This document shows, in pieces, positions 57,132-64,000 of a DNA stretch of 64,000 nt. The position numbers and the translations under genes were made by a program. Position 1 is the first letter of the stretch. Every line of letters begins with the position of its first letter. The DNA comes from an uncultured Lentisphaerota bacterium (GTDB lineage Bacteria > Verrucomicrobiota > Lentisphaeria > Oligosphaerales > CAITYL01), in the NCBI GenBank assembly GCA_903921725.1, contig CAIXRA010000037.1, positions 33,322 to 97,321 on the forward strand, read 5' to 3'. A model generated the notes under the pieces. The model did no database searches and had not been told where the DNA came from. It saw nothing but the letters and a program-made list of their open reading frames with translations.

Positions 57132-57835
57132 ACACCGAATCCACGGCCGGTGCCTTCCGCGCGGAAGGCGTCCACAAACTGTTCAAGCTTGACGGGCACC
57201 AGATCCATGTGCTGAAGGGTGTGGACCTCGAAATCCCGGACGGCGCCTGGGTCGCCCTCGTCGGGGCCTCCGGCTGCGGAAAATCCACCCTCCTGCACCT
57301 GCTGGGCGCGCTCGACAAGCCGACCGGCGGCGAGATTTTCTGCCGCGGCCGCGCCTACGGGAAAATGTCCGCCGGAGGCAAGGCATCGCTGCGCCGCCAT
57401 GAGATCGGGTTTGTCTTCCAGAATTTCCACCTGTTCCCCGAACTGAATGCGCTGGAGAACGTCGCCCTCCCCGCCCTGCACTGGGGCTGGAACCGGGAAA
57501 AAGCCCGCTCGCGGGCGGAGCGGGTGCTGGAACGTTTCGGCCTCTCCCGCCGGCTCGCCCACCGGCCGCAGGAACTGTCCGGCGGCGAGCAGCAGCGCGT
57601 CGCCCTCGCCCGCGCCCTCATCAACGACCCCGGCATCCTCCTCGCCGACGAACCCACCGGCAATCTGGACGCCGTGGCCGCCGCCGGCATCCTAGAACTG
57701 CTCACGGAACTGCACCGGAAGGAAGGCAAGACCATCGTCATGGTCACCCACGACCCCGCCATCGCCTCACGGGCTGATCTGACAGTCCGCCTAGTGGATG
57801 GCCGGACGGAGACGCCGCAGCCCCCGCCCTCCTGA
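57128..57835 (+). CDS. LolD-like ABC transporter ATP-binding protein
   Basis: GASGCGKSTLLHLLGALDKPTGGEI, LSGGEQQRVALARALINDPGILLADEPTGNLD; ATGA overlap with the preceding gene. Confidence 0.93.
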   Translation: MNTESTAGAFRAEGVHKLFKLDGHQIHVLKGVDLEIPDGAWVALVGASGCGKSTLLHLLGALDKPTGGEIFCRGRAYGKMSAGGKASLRRHEIGFVFQNFHLFPELNALENVALPALHWGWNREKARSRAERVLERFGLSRRLAHRPQELSGGEQQRVALARALINDPGILLADEPTGNLDAVAAAGILELLTELHRKEGKTIVMVTHDPAIASRADLTVRLVDGRTETPQPPPS

Positions 57836-57881
57836 CACCGGGCTCCGCGAACCGCCGCACGATGTGAAGGAGAGACGCGAA

Positions 57882-58598
57882 ATGGGCTTGGAGGCCGTTG
57901 AATTCGTCCTGGATTGCGAAGAGGCGTTCGGCGTCGGCATCGCCGATGCGGAGGCGGAGAAGCTGCGGACTCCGCGCCAGGCCGCCGACTGCATCTGGGA
58001 GAAGCTTCGGACGGTCGAAGCGACGGGTTGCCAGACGCAGCGCGCCTTCTACCGGATCCGCCGCGCCGTATGTGCCCGGACCGGACAGCCGCGAAACACC
58101 ATCACCCCGGAATCGCTGCTGGCCGACCTGCTGCCCAGCGACATGACCGGCCCCGACTGGCAGGCAGTCCTCGACGCACTCCCGCCGGGAAAATGGCCCG
58201 CACCCGTGCGGCCTCCGGGGCTGGCGCGGCTGCTGATGAACCTGGTCTGCCTCGCCGGCATCGTCCTCGCCTTCGTGCTGGTTCCGCGCCTGCTGCCGGG
58301 GCTGGCCGCCGACTGCGGCCTGATCGGCGCGCGCTTCCTGGTCCTGCTGGCGGCGGCCTGCCTCCTGGGCCCGCTGGCGGCGTGGCTGACGCGCTCCCGG
58401 CGCCGCTGTTTCCCACCCCGTTTCCGCCGGGTGCGCGACCTGATCCCCTATGCGGCGGCGCCGGCGATGGAAGGCTGGAGCCGCGAGCTGGTGGCCGCAA
58501 AGGTCCGCGAGCTGGTTCTCAAGCACTGCGATCCCTACCCCAATCCCGACAAGTACAACGAAGACGCCGACTTCTACCGCGACCTCGGCTGGGGCTGA
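57882..58598 (+). CDS. Hypothetical membrane protein with partial ACP-like N-terminus
   Basis: MGLEAVEFVLDCEEAFGVGIADAEAEKLRTPRQAADCIWEKL aligns by eye with ACP helix II onward; two central TM segments. Confidence 0.65.
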   Translation: MGLEAVEFVLDCEEAFGVGIADAEAEKLRTPRQAADCIWEKLRTVEATGCQTQRAFYRIRRAVCARTGQPRNTITPESLLADLLPSDMTGPDWQAVLDALPPGKWPAPVRPPGLARLLMNLVCLAGIVLAFVLVPRLLPGLAADCGLIGARFLVLLAAACLLGPLAAWLTRSRRRCFPPRFRRVRDLIPYAAAPAMEGWSRELVAAKVRELVLKHCDPYPNPDKYNEDADFYRDLGWG

Positions 58599-58618
58599 CC
58601 CCGGCCGCTTTCCACTTT

Positions 58619-60715
58619 TTATGTAGCCGGCGGGTTCGCGGCGGGTGATGCGTCCGTGAAATCGGGCCGGTCCAGATCGACGCCCATGGTTTCGAACTCG
58701 GCGGCGGCATTGAGGAAATGGGCGGTGATCCAGAAGACGGTCCAGTCTTCGCTGTAGCCCCCGCGCATGCGGAAAACATCGGTCATGTTGCCGCGCTGGG
58801 CAAAGTTGGTGTGCTGGATCTGTTCGCCCTGGCTCCCCTTGGGGTCGATACTCTGGCCGCAACTGCGGAACATCACGGCCGCCAGCCGTTTGAGATCATC
58901 CCGCTTCAGGTAGCCGCCCATGCGCCAGATTTCCGGCGTCATCAAGACACCGAAGACATCGAGGTGCTGGTTCTGCGCCGAGACAACGGTCCAGCCCCGC
59001 GTCCTGAACCCATGGTCGGCGAGACGGCCCGGCGGCATCGGGATGTCCCATACCACCGTCCAGGTCAGCATGACATCCAGCGCATGCGCCGCCCAGTCCA
59101 GATGCTTTTGCTCACGGGTCATCTCGTACACCGCCAGGAAGGCTTGGAAGGCGGCCACCGCCCCCTCCTTGTCCTCGCAGCTGGCATCGAGCGTGCCCCC
59201 CCAGTACGGCTCCTCCATGGTCAGGTGCCGGGCCGCATAGTGTCCGGCGGCCTTGAGTGCGGCGGTCCGGTAGGCTTCCCTGCCGAAAAGCGCGTAGGCC
59301 TTGCAGAGCGGTGATATCAGAAACCCCTCGGCCGTCGAATTCGGGCGCCAGTTGCCGGCGAGTATCCGTGCTGCCTGAAGGTCGCACGCCTTGGCCAGGA
59401 ACGATTCCCAGGATTTGGCCCCGACCCCTTGCCGGCGGGCGGCCTGGATGGCGCGGGCGACGTTCTCCATCGCCTGCCCCTGCGAGACCCAGTCCTGCCC
59501 GTCCCACTTGCCGCTTTCGGCCGTGTAACCCAGAAGGAAGCCGTCTTTGTTGAACGGGGCGGTGGCCATGAAATCAAGCGACCGGTGGCCCATGGTTCCC
59601 GCCTTCGGATCGCCGAGGCGTTTCTCCAGTACCGGCAGTGCGAAGCCAAGCGCCTCGGCCTGGCCGCACCAGCCCATCACATAATACGTCCCCTTTACGA
59701 AGTCGGGATACATCTCGAAGCCGGGCGTTTTTTCCTGGTCGCGGAAGCGCGAGCAGGCGAACCGATATTTGTCATGGATAATCTGGTCGAAGGCGGGGAG
59801 TCCGTCAAGGCTGAATGGCGGGCGCAGGGCCCATTCGGTCCGCAGCGGCGTGCGGAATCCGGATCCCTGGGCGACGGCCGGGCAGGCTTCAAGGTAGAAT
59901 GATTTTTCGATGACCGTGCCGGGGCGGAGATCGACCCAGTTGTCCGGGAAATCCATAAATTTTCCCTGTAGTGACTTGGTCACGCTACGCTTGCCGTTGG
60001 CGGTGCAGGGGCCGGAGAGAAGCAGGAGCTCGGCGCCCTCCTCCTTGGAGGCGACACCGAGCGACCACCATTGGTCGGCATGGTTGCCGTCCGGCACCAG
60101 CGACGGCACGGTGTGCAGGGCGGCCGAACGCCAGGCCTCACCGTCGCGCCATTCGACGACGGCCATCGGCACGGCGTAGCGGTGCTCCTCAAAGATCGAC
60201 TCATCGCCCGGCTTGCCGGCATGCACCGCCACGGCGTTGGCGTTGGTGCGGGCGCCGCAGGGATTTCCGTAGTGGACGATACCCGGGAGCATCGGTTTCG
60301 CCTGCACCGCTCCGGGAAGGGTCCATCGCACCGAAAGTGTACAATGCGGCAGCGGCACCGTTCCCGTCCAAGTGAAACGGCGGAGACCGCGGACAACACT
60401 GCCTTCGATCCGGTAGGCGTCCTCAAGATTGAGCTGGCCCTGCGGCAGGTCGAGGTGGCCGGAGAGCACCGTCCATCCGCCGGCCTGTTCGGTCTTTTCC
60501 GGGACGGCGTGGCGCCATTCGGCGGGCCAGCCATCCTTCCAGGCGGTCGCCACCGACCACAGCCCTTCAGCCGGCGACTGAAACATCACGCGGCCACCCG
60601 CCATAATCTCGACCTGCCGGCCGGGGGCGTCCCCGGTCCGCAGCGAAACAGCCGGCTCGGCAAACGTCAGGCTGGAACCCAGTAACAGAAAACTCAGGAC
60701 CGGCAAGATTTTCAT
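58619..60715 (-). CDS. Exported protein, possible alpha/alpha-barrel glycoside hydrolase/lyase-like
   Basis: Signal peptide; Trp/Tyr/His-rich repeats such as GHYAARHLTMEEPYWGGTLDASCEDKEGAVAAFQAFLAVYEMTREQKHLDWAAHALDVML. Confidence 0.65.
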   Translation of the reverse strand: MKILPVLSFLLLGSSLTFAEPAVSLRTGDAPGRQVEIMAGGRVMFQSPAEGLWSVATAWKDGWPAEWRHAVPEKTEQAGGWTVLSGHLDLPQGQLNLEDAYRIEGSVVRGLRRFTWTGTVPLPHCTLSVRWTLPGAVQAKPMLPGIVHYGNPCGARTNANAVAVHAGKPGDESIFEEHRYAVPMAVVEWRDGEAWRSAALHTVPSLVPDGNHADQWWSLGVASKEEGAELLLLSGPCTANGKRSVTKSLQGKFMDFPDNWVDLRPGTVIEKSFYLEACPAVAQGSGFRTPLRTEWALRPPFSLDGLPAFDQIIHDKYRFACSRFRDQEKTPGFEMYPDFVKGTYYVMGWCGQAEALGFALPVLEKRLGDPKAGTMGHRSLDFMATAPFNKDGFLLGYTAESGKWDGQDWVSQGQAMENVARAIQAARRQGVGAKSWESFLAKACDLQAARILAGNWRPNSTAEGFLISPLCKAYALFGREAYRTAALKAAGHYAARHLTMEEPYWGGTLDASCEDKEGAVAAFQAFLAVYEMTREQKHLDWAAHALDVMLTWTVVWDIPMPPGRLADHGFRTRGWTVVSAQNQHLDVFGVLMTPEIWRMGGYLKRDDLKRLAAVMFRSCGQSIDPKGSQGEQIQHTNFAQRGNMTDVFRMRGGYSEDWTVFWITAHFLNAAAEFETMGVDLDRPDFTDASPAANPPAT

Positions 60716-60729
60716 GGTGGATTTGCCCT

Positions 60730-63318
60730 TTATGGCGTTTTGGCGGCGGAGATGCCGACATCGATGAACTGGCCGCCGACAGTCTGGTGGCAGTGGACGG
60801 CGATGGTGACTTCGGCGCCAGGCTTCAGCCTTGCCTTGGCTTCGGGAGCAATGTCGACGAGTTCATAGCCTGTGGAGTAGCCGGGAAGCGTGGCCGCCGG
60901 GATGCCGTCGATGTAGATCGCCGCGTCCTCGTCATGATGAATCCGCAGCATGAGGTCGCCGGATGCGTTGGCCGGCAGGCGGACGGTGCGCCGCAACCAG
61001 ATGTCGGCGGTCGTCCAGGCTGTGCCGATGACGGCGCCCGTGATGTCGTTTGCGCCGAAGCCGGAGCGCCCTTCCGTCCATGCTTGATCATCGAATCCTG
61101 GTTTTTCCCAGCCGGCGGCCGGGATTGCCGTGGTCATCCGCCAGGTTGCCTTCTGCGTGGAGGCGATCGGGATGATGTCGCGGGTGACCGGAGGCAGCGG
61201 CAGCGGCGCCCAGATGTGGGTTTTGGGATTGCCGCGGTCCTGCTGGCCGTACTTCTTCCAAAGGGCGCTATCGTTGAGAAAGGGGATGAAGAGGCCGCCG
61301 ATGACCGGACGGGCGGTGAACCCAATCATGCGGCCGGTGTCGACATTGTACCAGTCGACGGCGGCGCGCCGTTCCGGCACCTGGTCGAAGAAACGGCGGA
61401 TCTGTTCGCTGAAGAAGGCCAGGTCTTTGGGGTCGGCGGTGAGGCTGGCACACCAGATTTCCCAGTCGGTCTTGGTTTGGGCGCTGCGGTTGTCGAGCGG
61501 CAGGCCGAACTTGCGCATCGCCTTGGTACGGTAGAACGCCATCTCCTTGGCGGCGACTTCGGGCGGGAAGATGCCGAGCCCGAGGATGCGGTCCCATACG
61601 AGATTGTACTTCATGCTCCAGGTACCCGGCTTGTCGAACGCAAGCCGGAAATGATCGCCGTCGTCGGCGACCTCGACCCAGCGGCGGGCGAATTCCTTCG
61701 CCATCGAGGCGTACTTGGTTTCGGTTGCGGCATCGCCGCGCAGCCCGGCCATCTGGCCATAGGCGGCGAGCGCGAGAATCGCCTTGACCGAAAGGTTGGC
61801 ATTGTGGGCGAGATGCCCGGCAAAATCATCGGTGCAGAGCTGGTTGGCGGGATCAAAGCCGGTTTTCTGCAGATAGTAGGCCCAGGCGGTGAAATCCTGC
61901 CAGTAGCGGGAAACAAAGTCCGCGTTGCCGTCAATCTTGGCGATGGCGGCGGCGATCAGGATCAAGTTGGCCGATTCCTCGACCGGCATGCGGGCGGCAT
62001 CGGCATGCTGGTCGCCCATGTTGTAAACCTGGCCGTTGGCCTTCGGATAGGTGCCGAGGTCGTGCGGGCCGTAGTTGTACGGCCACAGCTCGGAGGCGCC
62101 ATAATCGAGCGCCGGCACCATCGCCGCCTTCGCCAGGGTGGGGCTGAACAGGAGGAACAGCGGCGCCATCGGATAGATGACGTCGACGGTGGCGATGCAG
62201 CCGTTCGAACTGTTTTCTTTGGGAAAAAGCAAGGGGGCGCCATTGGCGTCGGCGGCCAGGCCGTTGCCCGCCAGGCACTGGCGGTAGGCGAGAACACAGA
62301 GATAGGCATAATCGGTTCCGCCAAGCTTTTCGGCATCGGCCATGAACCGGGCGTCGAAGGCCTCGCAGCGTTTCTGCAGGGATGCGTACTCCTTTTCCGC
62401 CACCCGCAACAACCCTTCCGGCTCCATCCCATTGCGGCGCCAGTAGGGGCGCAGGTTCTTCATGAAATATTGGATCGCCCAGATCTCGTCGTAGGCCAGC
62501 AGTTGATGGCAGGAGCTGCTGGTGAAAACCTTGCCAAGCGACTGGCTGACGGCAATCGCCGCGCCTGCCTGCGCCGGTTGCGCCGCCACGGTTGTTCCGG
62601 CCGGCAGTTTGCCGGCTTCGGCAAACCCTTGGGCCAGGGTGTCGACCGGCCCGCAGGCGGAGGCGGCTCCCGTGCCCGGAGCGGCGACCCAGGCATGCCC
62701 CCAGTCAATCGTGTGGCTGTCGCCCGACGACGACAACACCGGCTGGGCGACACTGCCCGCCCAGGCCGTCATCATTCCGGCGGCCTTGCCGGCACTTGCC
62801 GTAATTGCCTGGTTCGGCGTGTTCACCGTCATCGCGGCACCGGCGGCCAGGAATACCGCAACGTCGTGCGGCTTGCCATCGGTGGCGGCGACTTCCCAAG
62901 TGACGTAGGTGACCGGGCGCGCCAGCACGTCCAGATCATCCGGCAGCACCGGAGTGGTGAAGGTCAGTGTCAGCTTGACCTCGGCATTGGCAAAGGTGTA
63001 GATCGTCCGGGTCGGCAATACCTTCACGGATCTCTGCGGCAAGGCGGGCAAGCCTGCCGGCTGGGTGCCTATGACCCGGCTGGTCCGCCCATCAACCCTG
63101 ATCAACCCAACCAACGGCTGTATCCGGCCGGTCCAATGACAGGTGGTACCTTCATTGAGCTTGTCGGAGTTCGACCAGATGCCAAAATGGGGATTGTGGA
63201 CGGCCAGGGGCACCATCGGCGGCCGCGGCGCGGCGGGGGTGGGTGCCGATTGGGCCAGAAGCGGCAAAGACGCCGCCATCGCCACCGTGGCAAGACTGGA
63301 CTTGATGAGCTTCAACAT
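60730..63318 (-). CDS. Exported GtaA-type glutaminase-like protein (DUF4964/5127/4965-like) with C-terminal galactose-binding-like domain
   Basis: PLAVHNPHFGIWSNSDKLNEGTTCHWTGRIQPLVGLIRVDG, TYVTWEVAATDGKPHDVAVFL, LFSPTLAKAAMVPALDYGASELWPYNYGPHDLGTYPKANGQ, and ADIWLRRTVRLPANASGDLMLRIHHDEDAAIYIDG. Confidence 0.8.
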   Translation of the reverse strand: MLKLIKSSLATVAMAASLPLLAQSAPTPAAPRPPMVPLAVHNPHFGIWSNSDKLNEGTTCHWTGRIQPLVGLIRVDGRTSRVIGTQPAGLPALPQRSVKVLPTRTIYTFANAEVKLTLTFTTPVLPDDLDVLARPVTYVTWEVAATDGKPHDVAVFLAAGAAMTVNTPNQAITASAGKAAGMMTAWAGSVAQPVLSSSGDSHTIDWGHAWVAAPGTGAASACGPVDTLAQGFAEAGKLPAGTTVAAQPAQAGAAIAVSQSLGKVFTSSSCHQLLAYDEIWAIQYFMKNLRPYWRRNGMEPEGLLRVAEKEYASLQKRCEAFDARFMADAEKLGGTDYAYLCVLAYRQCLAGNGLAADANGAPLLFPKENSSNGCIATVDVIYPMAPLFLLFSPTLAKAAMVPALDYGASELWPYNYGPHDLGTYPKANGQVYNMGDQHADAARMPVEESANLILIAAAIAKIDGNADFVSRYWQDFTAWAYYLQKTGFDPANQLCTDDFAGHLAHNANLSVKAILALAAYGQMAGLRGDAATETKYASMAKEFARRWVEVADDGDHFRLAFDKPGTWSMKYNLVWDRILGLGIFPPEVAAKEMAFYRTKAMRKFGLPLDNRSAQTKTDWEIWCASLTADPKDLAFFSEQIRRFFDQVPERRAAVDWYNVDTGRMIGFTARPVIGGLFIPFLNDSALWKKYGQQDRGNPKTHIWAPLPLPPVTRDIIPIASTQKATWRMTTAIPAAGWEKPGFDDQAWTEGRSGFGANDITGAVIGTAWTTADIWLRRTVRLPANASGDLMLRIHHDEDAAIYIDGIPAATLPGYSTGYELVDIAPEAKARLKPGAEVTIAVHCHQTVGGQFIDVGISAAKTP

Positions 63319-63496
63319 GAATGCTTCCTTTATGCGGTGGTTGGAAAAAATCATGTATGAACCGTTAGTATATCCGGCAGGCCGGGGGTGTAAATGGCCG
63401 AAATGATCAAAAAGATAGCAAAATCAATCATAGCGGTGGCATACCCCAGACTGCTGGGTGCTGAGGGGGTTAACGGTGACCGGAACCGCGGGACGC

Positions 63497-63883
63497 CTAT
63501 TCTTTTGATGACGCCGGCACAAGGCCGCCAGCAGGCGTTTGGTGTAACGCGCCGGGGCGGACGGGAGGTGCGCCAGGCTTACCAAGAGACTCTTTCGGCA
63601 CGGCGGACGCAGCCCACTGGTGTGCATCCGGACCGGTGCCAATGGTCGGAAACGCGGAAATCCGCAGCCGCGCCGCCCCCATTGGAATCAAGGTCACCGC
63701 TTCTTCCGGCCGGTCGCTCCTGACTGGGCTGGGTTGCAGCACCGCACACAACCCGTATCGGTCCGCAGTCCATTCGGGGATTTGTTTTGCCTTGGCGACA
63801 ATCTGAATCGGCGCGCTTTCCGGCGTGAAGGGGTAGTCGTCCTTCGGCCACGTCAATTGTGTGCGCACGACCAGATTATGCAC
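63497..63883 (-). pseudogene. Truncated C-terminal fragment resembling GH127/DUF1680 beta-L-arabinofuranosidase
   Basis: PFTPESAPIQIVAKAKQIPEWTADRYGLCAVLQPSPVRSDRPEEAVTLIPMGAARLRISAFPTIG; in-frame TAG immediately upstream of the GTG, so no N-terminal domain. Confidence 0.5.
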
Positions 63884-64000
63884 CTATCGCGAGCTGTAAA
63901 GTGGGTAACTGCTCCCAGTTTTTGACGACCACATTTCCCGTTTCGATGAGCCATCCTTCGACGGCGAGACGCCAGGCTTGTTTCGAGTCGGCCTTGGTCC
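63876..64000 (-). other. C-terminal end of an unidentified ORF entering from beyond the window
   Basis: Frame reads ...TKADSKQAWRLAVEGWLIETGNVVVKNWEQLPTLQLAIGA*. Confidence 0.4.

Noticed and set aside
60787-63360. 857-aa plus-strand ORF
   Set aside because: Antisense to the GtaA-like gene; GC-driven mirror ORF with no recognisable domain.

Overview
64-kb, GC-rich bacterial chromosomal window. Gene content (sulfatase, DUF1566 and arylsulfotransferase-like genes) would suit a PVC-type bacterium, but this is inference. No rRNA, CRISPR array, prophage or clear integrase was found. The window starts inside gyrA (3' part) and ends in what looks like a truncated GH127-like gene. Main blocks: (1) 1.4-4.3 kb: TrmH/SpoU methyltransferase, HAD hydrolase, thyX and acyl carrier protein. 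(2) 4.6-17.5 kb: a minus-strand run of overlapping genes for exported proteins: two PhoD/PAP-like metallophosphoesterases, two arylsulfotransferase-fold proteins, a SUMF1-PEBP fusion, two DUF1566/Lcl_C proteins, a sulfatase and a 2[4Fe-4S] ferredoxin. Several carry Gly/Lys/Arg/Pro-rich tails or inserts. (3) 17.8-23.7 kb: a urea-transporter/M23-peptidase fusion, a fold-III PLP decarboxylase, an ATP-grasp ligase, a PqqD-like protein and a TPR protein ending in poly-Gly, interrupted by a perfect 38-bp inverted repeat. This is the best candidate for an undescribed biosynthetic or peptide-modification system. (4) 24-30.5 kb: FtsB, HtrA, DUF2851, phosphoesterase and GT9. (5) tRNA-Ser(UGA), an ArnT/GT39-like gene, and a DUF2809/DUF362/membrane-protein operon. 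(6) trpB2, hemW and a transglutaminase-like exported protein. (7) A CecR-like TetR regulator with a MacAB/NodT-type tripartite efflux operon. (8) mraY, dCMP deaminase, a PAS/HisKA protein with no ATPase domain coupled to an orphan LolD-like ATPase, an ACP-like membrane protein lacking the carrier serine, and two large exported proteins (one GtaA/DUF4965-like). All calls come from reading the sequence; no database search was run.
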